Below, one piece after another: positions 50,463 to 58,544 of a stretch of 64,000 bases of DNA (positions within the stretch are counted from its first letter, which is position 1; each line of letters begins with the position of its first letter). Origin of the DNA: Vicinamibacterales bacterium (GTDB taxonomy: Bacteria > Acidobacteriota > Vicinamibacteria > Vicinamibacterales > JAKQTR01); the NCBI GenBank assembly GCA_025456345.1, contig JALOKU010000005.1:1-64000 (forward strand), in the 5' to 3' direction. Made by a program: the position numbers and the translations under genes. The notes under the pieces are model-generated. The model had not been told where the DNA came from. It saw only the letters and a program-made list of their open reading frames with translations, and ran no database searches.

Positions 50463-51203
50463 CTAGCGAGGGATCCCGACGAACTGCTCGCCGGCCGGGA
50501 CGGCGCCCTCCGCCATGGCCGAGAGCAGGGTCTCGGCCACCAGCAGGCCAAACGGGTCCTGGGTGTCGATGAGGCCGAACCAGGATCGGACAGGCACCAG
50601 GCCGACGTTGCGGCCCGGGCCGAGCCCCTCGAACACCACGCTCGTGCGGCTCGCGCAGGCGAGCCCCGCCGCCTCGCGGAACAGGGGCAGGCGCCCGTCG
50701 CGCGTCGCGTCTCCGGCAGCTCCGACCTGCTGGATCTCGCCGCTCGGCGTCTGCAGCCAGAACGCGTGCCGCTCTTCCTGGGCCGTGAGCACGCTGTCGC
50801 AATCGCTCGATCGCAGCGCCTCCACCACGCGGTCCACCAGGCCTACCGGCCGCACCGGGTGGCTGGTTTCGAGCAGCACGACCGTGTCGAACCGATCGCC
50901 CTCCTGCTCGGCCAGCCACTGCACGCAGTGGCGGAGGACCTGCCAGATGGTCACCCCGGGCCGGGCCAGCTCCGCGGGCCGGAGGAACGGGACGTCGGCG
51001 CCAAGCGCGCGGGCCAGGTCCGCGGCGCCCCGGCCTTCGGTGCTGACCACCACACGGTCGACCAGCGCCGCGTCGAGGCCGGCCCGCACGGTGTAGGCGA
51101 GCAGCGGCTGTCCTCCGAGCATGCGAGGCTGGCCATCCACGAGGATGTCCGCTTCGCGCACCGGAATGATGCCGACGGCCCTGCCGGCGCTCCTGTTGGT
51201 CAC
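50463..51203 (-). CDS. Cytidylyltransferase-like protein with degenerate nucleotide loop
   Basis: A 246-residue protein of the CMP-sialate synthetase (NeuA) fold. The beta-strand AVGIIPVREADILVDGQPRM stands where NeuA has the PARGGSKGxPxKN nucleotide loop, so the conserved Arg-Gly-Gly-Ser-Lys signature is lost. The rest keeps the family layout (GGQPLLAYTVRAGLDAALVDRVVVSTE, VVLLETSHPVRPVGLVDRVVEAL). It may bind another nucleotide, act as a partner of the canonical NeuA at 53732, or be non-catalytic. The GTG start overlaps the GT2 stop... the upstream GT2 gene ends at 51200, giving a 4-nt overlap. Confidence 0.7.
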   Translation of the reverse strand: MTNRSAGRAVGIIPVREADILVDGQPRMLGGQPLLAYTVRAGLDAALVDRVVVSTEGRGAADLARALGADVPFLRPAELARPGVTIWQVLRHCVQWLAEQEGDRFDTVVLLETSHPVRPVGLVDRVVEALRSSDCDSVLTAQEERHAFWLQTPSGEIQQVGAAGDATRDGRLPLFREAAGLACASRTSVVFEGLGPGRNVGLVPVRSWFGLIDTQDPFGLLVAETLLSAMAEGAVPAGEQFVGIPR

Positions 51204-51886
51204 GACCCTTCTCCCGTCGCACCGTTCTGGATGAGCTCGATAATCCGGGCGACGCGCGCGGCCCGGTCCTCGTCGCGTCCCTGGTGGATGCCGTGGAAGT
51301 GGTAGACGCTCGCCTGGGGCTCGTACGCGATCTGCCAGCCCAGTTCCTGCGCCCGCCTCGCCCAGTCGCGATCCTCGACGCCGGGCAGGGCCTCATTGAA
51401 GGGCACCTCGGTCCAGACCGAGCGACGGATCATCGAGTTCGCGTTGTGGAAGAAGTGATCGCGGCGCTGGATGCGGCGGTCCCGGCCGAACGTCGTCCAG
51501 AGGTCCCGCTTGTCGAACGCCGTGCTGTCGGGGAACGGCTCCTGGCGCCCGTAGACGCCCGCGATCGCGGGCACGGTGAAGTTGGCCGCGAGGCGAAGCA
51601 GCCACCGCCCGTTGGCAGGCACGCAGTGGCCCGACAGGATGGCGACCAGATCGGCCGTCGTGGCCCGGATGCCGAGGTTCAGGGCCCGCCCGTGCGTGTA
51701 CTCGTGGTCCGGGATGCCGATCACCCGGCACCGGTAGCGCCGCGCGATCTCCACGGTGGCGTCGGTGGAGTCGTTGTCCACGACAACGATGTCCGCGTCT
51801 GCGTCCAGCTGGCGCGTGAGGGCGTCGAGGACGCGGGCGATCCACGCCTCTTCGTTCTTGGTCCTGATGAGGACGGCGGCCTTCAT
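51200..51886 (-). CDS. Glycosyltransferase family 2
   Basis: A 228-residue cytoplasmic GT-A enzyme. It begins MKAAVLIRTKNEEAWIARVL, has VVDNDSTDATVEIARRY (residues about 35-51) and the acceptor-side EDRDWARRAQELGWQIAYEP, the GT2 end motif with ED. The DXD-like position reads in the HCVPANGRW region. It is short and has no membrane segment. The ATG overlaps the stop of the NeuB-like gene by 4 nt and its own stop overlaps the start of the degenerate NeuA-like gene. It may transfer the CMP-activated sugar made by these neighbours, but GT2 enzymes rarely use CMP donors, so this is open. Confidence 0.85.
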   Translation of the reverse strand: MKAAVLIRTKNEEAWIARVLDALTRQLDADADIVVVDNDSTDATVEIARRYRCRVIGIPDHEYTHGRALNLGIRATTADLVAILSGHCVPANGRWLLRLAANFTVPAIAGVYGRQEPFPDSTAFDKRDLWTTFGRDRRIQRRDHFFHNANSMIRRSVWTEVPFNEALPGVEDRDWARRAQELGWQIAYEPQASVYHFHGIHQGRDEDRAARVARIIELIQNGATGEGS

Positions 51887-52875
51887 CGCACCAACCCGAA
51901 GGTGATGGGGTCGTCGGGCCTGAGGTCGAAGCGCGCCTGGCGTCCGACGACGACGGGCAGGTGCTCGACCGACAGGCCGCTGGCCGGGGCCTTGAACGCG
52001 ATCATGTCGCGGGTCAGCGTCGTGCCGGCAGCGACGGCGCGGGCGGCGACCAGGCCCGGGCGCATGTCGTCGACCCGGTCCAGTTCGTCGGGGTTGTAGC
52101 CGAGCAGCGCGCGCCGGCTCGCCTCGGCCAGCGCCCGGACGTTGCGGATCCGCGCACCCAGCCGGACGGCGGCGGCGTCGGCCTCGACATCGCCGGTACT
52201 GGCCGGAATCTGCATGACCGACGCCCCGACGGCGAGCGCCAGCGTCGCATGGCTCCGCGTCGGCCTGGCCTCGCTCCAGCCGACGCGGTGCCCGAGTGTG
52301 CACAGGTGGGCGATCATGGCGCAGTCGCGGAGCAGCGCCGAAGGCGGGGCGCTGCGCACCCGGTGCAGAAAGACCAGCTCGGTCCCGTGCAGGATCCCGC
52401 GCGCGGTGTCGATCTCTCGCGGCGTCGAGCCCCACGTGCAGAAATACACCCGCGTCGCCACTCCGGCGAGCGTCTCGAGCAGCGGGATGTTGGCGGCCAT
52501 CGCCTCGTCGACCTGCCACGCGTCGACGGCGGCGCCGTCCAGATCCAGGCACGACTGAATGTCGTAGGGTGCCACGACGATCCGCAGGCCGCCGAGGAGA
52601 GGCCGGAGGCTCTCGAGCAGCGCGGGCGTCAGCAGCGGCGCCGCATCGGTGGCGGCGGCCGCCTGGGGGTCCGGCCGGGACACCATGTGCGTGGTCCGCA
52701 CCGGGCGGACCGAGTAGTCGCCCGGGCGGCAGGCGATGAGTTTCACCGCGTCGGCGCCCGATCCCGCGAGGCGGGTCAGCAGCCCGCGGGCGGTCACCAT
52801 CCCGCCCCTGCGGAGCTCGTCGGCCGCCACCAGGACCTCGAGGGGCACGTCGCTGGCCCGGTCGCCGGCGCTCAT
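51883..52875 (-). CDS. NeuB-like protein with SAF domain, metal site lost
   Basis: A 330-residue protein built like N-acetylneuraminate synthase: a barrel (about 12-255) and a C-terminal SAF domain (about 272-328, RPGLVAARAVAAGTTLTRDMI...). The alignment landmarks are SGADAVKL (39-46), NIPLLETLAGVATRVYFCTWGST (129-151) and ALAVGASVMQIPAST. However, GYSDH reads GWSEA (199-203) and EKHFT reads MQIPA (221-225), so both Mn-binding His residues of NeuB (H215 and H236 in N. meningitidis) are missing. It is probably not an ordinary sialate synthase. It overlaps the DAHPS-like gene and the GT2 gene by 4 nt each. Confidence 0.72.
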   Translation of the reverse strand: MSAGDRASDVPLEVLVAADELRRGGMVTARGLLTRLAGSGADAVKLIACRPGDYSVRPVRTTHMVSRPDPQAAAATDAAPLLTPALLESLRPLLGGLRIVVAPYDIQSCLDLDGAAVDAWQVDEAMAANIPLLETLAGVATRVYFCTWGSTPREIDTARGILHGTELVFLHRVRSAPPSALLRDCAMIAHLCTLGHRVGWSEARPTRSHATLALAVGASVMQIPASTGDVEADAAAVRLGARIRNVRALAEASRRALLGYNPDELDRVDDMRPGLVAARAVAAGTTLTRDMIAFKAPASGLSVEHLPVVVGRQARFDLRPDDPITFGLVR

Positions 52876-53735
52876 GCGGTCCGCCCGACCACGGCGGCGA
52901 TGGCCCGCATCTCGCCCATCAGCGCGCCGAAGGCCTCGTAGTCCAACGCCTGCAGGGGATCGACGGCCGCCTTCTCGGGTTCGCGATGGACGTCGATGAT
53001 GATGCCGTCGGCGCCGACGGCGATGGCGCCGCGGGCGATGGGCGCGACGTACTTGCGTTTGAAGGTGGAGTGGCTCGGGTCGACAATCACCGGCAGGTGG
53101 GAATACTCGCGGACCGCGGGGACCACCTGCAGGTCGACGATGAAGCGCGAGGTGACCTCGTGCGTGTGGGGCGCGACCACGCCGCGCTCGCAGAGCACGA
53201 CCTGGGTGTTGCCGTGGTAGTAGAGGTACTCCGCCGCGCCCAGCCAGTCGCGCAGGCTGGCGCCGAAGTGGCGCTTCAGCAGGATCGGCTTGCCCGCCTT
53301 CGCCACCTCGATGAGCAGCGGGAAGTTCGACATGTTGCGGGCGCCGATCTGAAGCATGTCCGCGTGCTCGGCCACCGCCCCGACGGCGCGCACGTCCATC
53401 ACCTCGGTGACCACGGGCAGCCCGGTTTCCTTGCCGGCCTGCTGCAGCAGCGCCAGGCCCGGCATGCCCAGCTCCATCATGCTGCCGCGCCTGTACGGGA
53501 ACGTCAACGGCTTGAAGGCGCCCCCGCGAAGCATGTGCGCGCCGGCCCGCTTCACGGCGCGTGCGATGTCGAGCATCAGCTCTTCGTTCTCGACGGCGCA
53601 GGGGCCCGCGATCACGACGATGCCCGAGCCCCCGAACTCGGCCGGGCCCACCCGGACCGTGGTGGCGTGGCCCTCGTGGCGGCGCGCGACGAGCGGAATG
53701 TTGTTCTCGAGGTCGGCGGCGGAAATGTCCTTCAT
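52872..53735 (-). CDS. DAHP synthase-like (type I-beta) aldolase with altered substrate motif
   Basis: A 287-residue TIM-barrel enzyme of the DAHPS/KDO8PS superfamily, which condenses PEP with a phosphorylated aldose. The metal Cys is in AGPCAVE (C46), and the His is in VDPSH (H222); PEP-site motifs QIGARN (130-134), LLKR (152-155) and CERG (182-185) are kept. The sugar-site motif KPRTSPY reads KPLTFPY (75-81) and RNTLD reads SRFIVD. The Arg that binds erythrose 4-phosphate is thus lost, which suggests a different aldose. It overlaps its neighbours by 4 nt on both sides, in a sugar-nucleotide operon and not an aromatic operon. Confidence 0.8.
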   Translation of the reverse strand: MKDISAADLENNIPLVARRHEGHATTVRVGPAEFGGSGIVVIAGPCAVENEELMLDIARAVKRAGAHMLRGGAFKPLTFPYRRGSMMELGMPGLALLQQAGKETGLPVVTEVMDVRAVGAVAEHADMLQIGARNMSNFPLLIEVAKAGKPILLKRHFGASLRDWLGAAEYLYYHGNTQVVLCERGVVAPHTHEVTSRFIVDLQVVPAVREYSHLPVIVDPSHSTFKRKYVAPIARGAIAVGADGIIIDVHREPEKAAVDPLQALDYEAFGALMGEMRAIAAVVGRTA

Positions 53736-54469
53736 CGGTCGGATCCCTGCGCGGTGCCCTGGTGTGCCGGCCACTCGACCAGGACCTTTTCGGCGAGCCA
53801 CAGATCGAAGTCCGAGTGCACGTCCAGCATCACGCGGTCGTCGTCGGTGGCGATGATGTCGACGTTCGGGCCGACCCGGCGGCCGGCCCGGACCAGGTCG
53901 GCGCGCGTGGCGCAAGCGGTCGGCGTTTCCTCGCGATACAGCGGCTCGCGGTGCTGCCTGGATCCATACGGGATGTCGGCCGCGAGGCGGACGTAGCGCC
54001 CGTCGACCGCCCGCCAGTAGTTCTTGTGCGTGCGGAGGCCGACAAACACGGTGTCGAGGGCCGGGTCGGCGAGCAATCGCGAGACGGCCTCGTCGATCCA
54101 CGCCGGCTGCCGGAAGACGGCAGTGCAGGTCAGGAACACGACGATCTCGGCGCGGTAGCCCTCCTGATCGTCGAGCCACCGCACGGCGTGCTGGAGCGCG
54201 GCCTCGGTCGTGGCCTGGTCGTCGGCAAGCGTCGCCGGGCGCAGGAAGGGGGCTTCCGCCCCCAGCGCGCGCGCCGCGGCGGCGATGTCCTCGGCGTCGG
54301 TGGTGACAATCACCCGGTCGACCAGCGAGGAGGCAAGGGCCGGCTCGACCGCGTACGCGAGCAGCGACTTGCCCGCGAGCAGGCGGAGATGCTTGCCCGG
54401 GAGGCCCTTCGAACCGCCCCGGGCCGGGATGATGGCGACCACGCGCCTCGTGGACACGACGACAGGCAC
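53732..54469 (-). CDS. CMP-sialate-synthetase-like cytidylyltransferase (NeuA family)
   Basis: A 245-residue enzyme expected to make a CMP-sugar acid from CTP. The nucleotide loop is IIPARGGSKGLPGKHLRLLAGK (about 13-34), with the terminal Asn of the family replaced by His. The region VIVTTDAEDIAAAARALGAEAPFLRP and VVFLTCTAVFRQPAWIDEAV follow the NeuA/KdsB-like layout, and VMLDVHSDFDLWLAEK near the end gives the metal-binding Asp pair. GTG start. Its TGA overlaps the ATG of the DAHPS-like gene, so synthesis of an ulosonic acid and its CMP activation are translationally coupled. Confidence 0.85.
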   Translation of the reverse strand: MPVVVSTRRVVAIIPARGGSKGLPGKHLRLLAGKSLLAYAVEPALASSLVDRVIVTTDAEDIAAAARALGAEAPFLRPATLADDQATTEAALQHAVRWLDDQEGYRAEIVVFLTCTAVFRQPAWIDEAVSRLLADPALDTVFVGLRTHKNYWRAVDGRYVRLAADIPYGSRQHREPLYREETPTACATRADLVRAGRRVGPNVDIIATDDDRVMLDVHSDFDLWLAEKVLVEWPAHQGTAQGSDR

Positions 54470-54483
54470 CTTGCTTCGACCCC

Positions 54484-56673
54484 CTACCAGACGTCGCGCA
54501 TCGCGTCGTACACCGCGCGGCGCACCGTTTCGTCAGCGAGCCCGCGCGCTTCGAAGTGGCGGCGGAGCACCACGTCGAACATCGCCGTGACGGCCTGCTG
54601 GATGTTCATCGGCTTGCCGTTCAGCACCGGGTGGCCGCTCAGACGGGCCTGGCGCAGGAGCACCGTCTCGAGCGGCGCGTAGACGATGTCGAAGACGCGC
54701 AGTGCGGGCGGCGCCGCGAGCAGCCGCGCGAGCGACTCGCGGTTGTTCCGCTCGACTTCGCCTGCCCCCGCTGCCAGACAGGCGCGGAGTGTCTCCGCGT
54801 CGGACTGGCCGCGCGGCGCCGGCACCGGCGCCGCGGGAGCCAGCGGCGAATACGGCTCGAGCGTGAACGCCCGCCCGCCGGCGTCGGCGCGGACACCCGC
54901 CTGGCCGCAGGACGTGCAGTTGATGAGCAGGTCCGCCGACCCCAGCAGCCGATCGAGATCCTCCAGCGGAGCGGCCGTGACCCGCGGGTTCACGTCCCGC
55001 GCCAGGGCCGCCACCGCGACGGCGTGATCGGCGGCCCGGCTGGCGATGGTGAGCGACCCCGGCCCGATGGCCCCGGCAAGCGCCACCGACACGGCGCGGC
55101 CTGCGCCGCCGGCGCCGACAAGCAGGACCCGCATCCCGTCAAGGCTCGGGATGAAGGGCGCCTCCCGGTCGCCGGGCCTGGTGAGTGCGGCGACCGCTCC
55201 GGCGGCGTCCGTGTTGTCGCCGACCAGCCCTCCGTCGGCGCGCCTGAAGATCGTGTTGACGGCGCCGATCGCGCTCGCCGCCGGCGTCAGGCCGTCCAGG
55301 TGCGGGACGATGTCGACTTTGTAGGGAACCGTGACGCTGCCGCCGACGTACCCCGGCCAGGCTCGGAGCGCCTTCACCAGGTCGCCGAGGCGATTGGCTG
55401 CGGTGTCGAAGGCGACAAACCGCGCGTCGATCGCCAGCCGGCGCAGCGCGTGGTTCCAGATCGACGGGCTCTTGGCTGTTTTCGAGGGCAGTTCGCCGAT
55501 GATGCCCGCCACGAGCCCCGAATCTTCGTCCAGCCCGTCCACCGTGTTGGTGAGGCAGGCGGCCACCGCGCGAACGTCACGGCGATCGTCTGCGGACGCA
55601 CGCACCGTGACGGGCGGGAGCCCCAGCTTCCGCGACGCCGGGTGGTCCTGCATGCGCACGCGCGTCTCCCGCTCGTGGCTGGCGTAAATCGCGTGCAGCA
55701 ACCGTATCGAGCGCAGGCCCTCGTCGCCGGGGATCTCGACCGGGCCGCCGTCCCGGATCGACGCGACGACGCGCTGGTAAAGCGTGTCGTGGCCGAAACC
55801 GTACGCGTTCGGCACGAACTCGAAGAAGTCCGTCTTCACCGTGGCGTCGTAGCTGCGCCGGTCGGCGAAGTCCCAGTGCTCGATCCGGTTCATCGCCAGG
55901 CCGCCCAGCACGATGACGCCGCCCTCGCCCAGCACGGACAACGACGCCTCGATGTCGCTCGGGCGCGTGGCGGTGGTCGCCTCGATGATGCCGAGGGCCC
56001 CGCTGCGGAAGCGCAGCGTGGCCACGCACAGGTCCTCGCACTCCATCTTCACCAGCCGCGTGGCGCAGGACGCGTCCACGTGCTCGATGTCCCCCATGCA
56101 CCACAGCAGCGCATCCAGATGATGGATGGCCTGCTGCGAGGTGACGCCGCCATCCATGAGCCACGTGCCATGCCAGTCGTCGAAGTCGTAATACGACTGG
56201 TCGCGGCACCAGCGCACGCGGACCGTCCCGCTGACCGGCCTGCCGAGGCGGCCCGAGGCGATCTCCCGGTGCGCGCGCGCGAGCGCCCGGTTGTAGCGGT
56301 TCTGGTGGGCCACCCACAGGTGCAGGCCCCGGCGCGCCGCCTCGCCGATCATCTCCTCGGCGTGCTCCGGGCGGAGGGCGACGGGTTTCTCGACGACCAC
56401 GTGCTTCCCGTGGCGGAGGGCCTCCATGGCGCGCGCGTAGTGGTCGCCGCTGGGCGTGGCGATGTCGACCACGTCAATCTCGGCCTCGCGGTACATCGCG
56501 GCCGCCGACGAGAACGCCGGAATGCCCAACTGCGCGGCGTATCGTTGCGCCCGCTCGGGCACGATGTCGCACACCGCCGAGAGCCGCGCCCCGGGCACGT
56601 GCCGGACCAGCGCGTCCACATGGCGCGTCGACACGCGGCCGCACCCTACGAGCCCGAATCGAACGTCGTTCAT
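54484..56673 (-). CDS. Gfo/Idh/MocA sugar dehydrogenase fused to shikimate dehydrogenase (AroE)
   Basis: A 729-residue two-domain protein. Residues about 5-345 are an NAD(P)-dependent Gfo/Idh/MocA oxidoreductase: GLVGCGRVSTRH (8-19), EKP (96-98) and the catalytic region DGGVTSQQAIHHLDALLW (175-192), resembling WbpB-type UDP-sugar dehydrogenases. Residues about 390-729 are AroE-like: GIIGELPSKTAKSPS (first binding Ser is Ala, second is kept), catalytic Lys in VTVPYKVD (K453), Asn in GAVNT (N474), Asp in GDNTD (D490), a second Rossmann loop VGAGGAGRA (520-528) and the Gln of MNIQQA. (Numbers count from a GTG one codon earlier.) It precedes the CMP-synthetase gene by 14 nt. Confidence 0.85.
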   Translation of the reverse strand: MNDVRFGLVGCGRVSTRHVDALVRHVPGARLSAVCDIVPERAQRYAAQLGIPAFSSAAAMYREAEIDVVDIATPSGDHYARAMEALRHGKHVVVEKPVALRPEHAEEMIGEAARRGLHLWVAHQNRYNRALARAHREIASGRLGRPVSGTVRVRWCRDQSYYDFDDWHGTWLMDGGVTSQQAIHHLDALLWCMGDIEHVDASCATRLVKMECEDLCVATLRFRSGALGIIEATTATRPSDIEASLSVLGEGGVIVLGGLAMNRIEHWDFADRRSYDATVKTDFFEFVPNAYGFGHDTLYQRVVASIRDGGPVEIPGDEGLRSIRLLHAIYASHERETRVRMQDHPASRKLGLPPVTVRASADDRRDVRAVAACLTNTVDGLDEDSGLVAGIIGELPSKTAKSPSIWNHALRRLAIDARFVAFDTAANRLGDLVKALRAWPGYVGGSVTVPYKVDIVPHLDGLTPAASAIGAVNTIFRRADGGLVGDNTDAAGAVAALTRPGDREAPFIPSLDGMRVLLVGAGGAGRAVSVALAGAIGPGSLTIASRAADHAVAVAALARDVNPRVTAAPLEDLDRLLGSADLLINCTSCGQAGVRADAGGRAFTLEPYSPLAPAAPVPAPRGQSDAETLRACLAAGAGEVERNNRESLARLLAAPPALRVFDIVYAPLETVLLRQARLSGHPVLNGKPMNIQQAVTAMFDVVLRRHFEARGLADETVRRAVYDAMRDVW

Positions 56674-56688
56674 CACCTGCGTTGATGC

Positions 56689-58539
56689 CTATTGCGGACC
56701 GCCGGACGCCCGCGCGAGATCGAGGATTGCGCCGACCGCCCGGTCTGCCGCCTGACCCGTTGGCAGCAGCTCGTATTCTGCCATGAATGCCTGCTGCCGC
56801 ATACGGAAGGCGGCCCGCGCGTCGTCGTCCGCAAGGAAGCGGTGCAGCACCGGCGCGACGTCGGCCGGCGACGCGCATCCGAGCATCACGCCCGCCTCGA
56901 CGAACGGGCTGAGGTAGTTGGGGAGATTGAGGGCGAGCGCCGGCACGCCGAGCGCCATCGCCTCGAGGGCGACCGTCGAGTTGACCGTGACCACGAGATC
57001 GGCAACGGCCAGCGTGGCGGCAAGATCGATGTCCGCCGGCGCCACCGTGATGTTCGGGGCCGCTCCGGCGAGCTTCACGTACGCGCCGGGCGTTTCTGCC
57101 GGGTGGCAGCGAACGGTGAGATGGACGCCCGGCGCCGAGCGCACGGCGTCGAACAGTGCCGCGAGCGAGTCGCGCGCGCGTTCGCGGTACTTGGTCGCCA
57201 GAATCAGGAGGCGCGCGTCTCCTGCCGCGCCGAAACGCCGGCGCGTCTCCCGGCGCGCGTCCTCGTCCTGCCGGCCCGCGGCCGACGCCAGCGCGTCGAG
57301 GCGCGGATTGCCCGTCACGATCAGGGCAGCCGCCGGCAGCGAGCCGGCCTCTTCCAGATGGCGCGCGGCGAACCGGTCGAACACCAGCGTGGCCGTCGGG
57401 CGCGGGAAGCCGAGATCCCCGGCGTTGCGCGCCGAAGGCGCGACCTCGTCCGCCAGGTGCCGGTAGTTGAGCCAGTGGCGGTGGATGAAGCCATGCTGCA
57501 GGCCGCACGTCGGGATTCCGCGCCGCCGGGCCTCGAGCACGAGCGCCCGGCCCCAGCCGCCGGCTTCGGCATAGGTCACGGCCACGGCGGGCCGTATCCG
57601 ATCGAGCGCCGCGGCGGCTTCGTCCATCGCCCGCGCCGACCAGGGCAGCTGAAGGTACGCGGCGCCGGTCAGTTCCCGGCGGATGAACCGCCAGAGATCG
57701 TATCCGCCGAAGACCGCGGCCTCGCGCAGATCCCGGCTGCGGCAGAGCAGGCGATCGATGCGCCCGCATCCCAGCATGTAGCCGAGCGACCCGGTGATGG
57801 CCCGCCATGGCGCGTAGGCTTCGACCGACTGCACGTCGGGCAGCGTCCCCTGCCATTCCTGAAGCCGTTTCGCGAGCGTCCGGGCGCGGAACGCCGTTGT
57901 CGGGCCCAGGCCCACGAAGATCACGTCCTCGGGCCGCACCTGCGCCACCAGCTGCCGGAGTATCGGCCCGACGTACGCCTCCCGTTCGGCGGTGTCACGC
58001 CAGAAGGCGGAGTGGACGAACACGGCGACCGGCCTGCGATCCGACGCGGCGGCAGCGCGCCGATGCCGGAGGCGCGACCCGACGGCCCTCAGGGCGAACT
58101 GGGCCGAGGCCGCCAGCGTGCCGGCGAACGTCAGCGCATCGCGCCACGGCCTCGGGCGGCTGCCGCGGTAGACGGCGCCGTGGCGCCTGGCGCCGATGGC
58201 CAGCACCTCGCGCGCGATCTCGTCGCCGCGGACCACCGCGACGGCCCGCGGCCGCAGCGCCGCAAAGAGATTCTCCGAGGCCGTCACGGCGCGGATGAGC
58301 GTTTCGATGACCCGCATGCGGTGGAGGTACACCTCGACGAACCACCACAGCGAGTCCCCGCGGTAGACGAGCCGGTCGCGCAGCGGGAGCCCGTCGAGGT
58401 CCGCGTGCCGCACGGCCTTGATCCACGCGATGGCCTCGCGGTCGGCCCTTTCGATCTCGGCGGGCGAGAGGAAGTCACCCAGGCGGACGCGCCGGCGGCC
58501 GGAGTCGCTCTCGACGACGACGACGGCATCTTCGATCAC
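56689..58539 (-). CDS. GT-B-type surface polysaccharide glycosyltransferase-like protein
   Basis: A 616-residue soluble protein. The C-terminal half looks like a GT-B glycosyltransferase of the capsule/CDP-glycerol-phosphotransferase type: GIPTCGLQHGFIHRHWLNYRH (about 370-390), VTGNPRLDAL, ILATKYRERARDSLAALFDAV, HLTVRCHPAETPG and VADLVVTVNSTVALEAMALGVPALALN near the end. The N-terminal 250 residues are a separate domain that I do not recognise. The start is the GTG at 58539, just after the upstream gene stop. It may attach the CMP-activated acid made by the genes downstream. Confidence 0.68.
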   Translation of the reverse strand: MIEDAVVVVESDSGRRRVRLGDFLSPAEIERADREAIAWIKAVRHADLDGLPLRDRLVYRGDSLWWFVEVYLHRMRVIETLIRAVTASENLFAALRPRAVAVVRGDEIAREVLAIGARRHGAVYRGSRPRPWRDALTFAGTLAASAQFALRAVGSRLRHRRAAAASDRRPVAVFVHSAFWRDTAEREAYVGPILRQLVAQVRPEDVIFVGLGPTTAFRARTLAKRLQEWQGTLPDVQSVEAYAPWRAITGSLGYMLGCGRIDRLLCRSRDLREAAVFGGYDLWRFIRRELTGAAYLQLPWSARAMDEAAAALDRIRPAVAVTYAEAGGWGRALVLEARRRGIPTCGLQHGFIHRHWLNYRHLADEVAPSARNAGDLGFPRPTATLVFDRFAARHLEEAGSLPAAALIVTGNPRLDALASAAGRQDEDARRETRRRFGAAGDARLLILATKYRERARDSLAALFDAVRSAPGVHLTVRCHPAETPGAYVKLAGAAPNITVAPADIDLAATLAVADLVVTVNSTVALEAMALGVPALALNLPNYLSPFVEAGVMLGCASPADVAPVLHRFLADDDARAAFRMRQQAFMAEYELLPTGQAADRAVGAILDLARASGGPQ

Positions 58540-58544
58540 GACGC

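Noticed and set aside
52872-54179. A 435-codon frame extending the DAHPS-like gene
   Set aside because: The N-terminal 148 codons overlap the canonical NeuA gene; ATG 53735 overlaps its stop as ATGA and begins a normal DAHPS-length protein.
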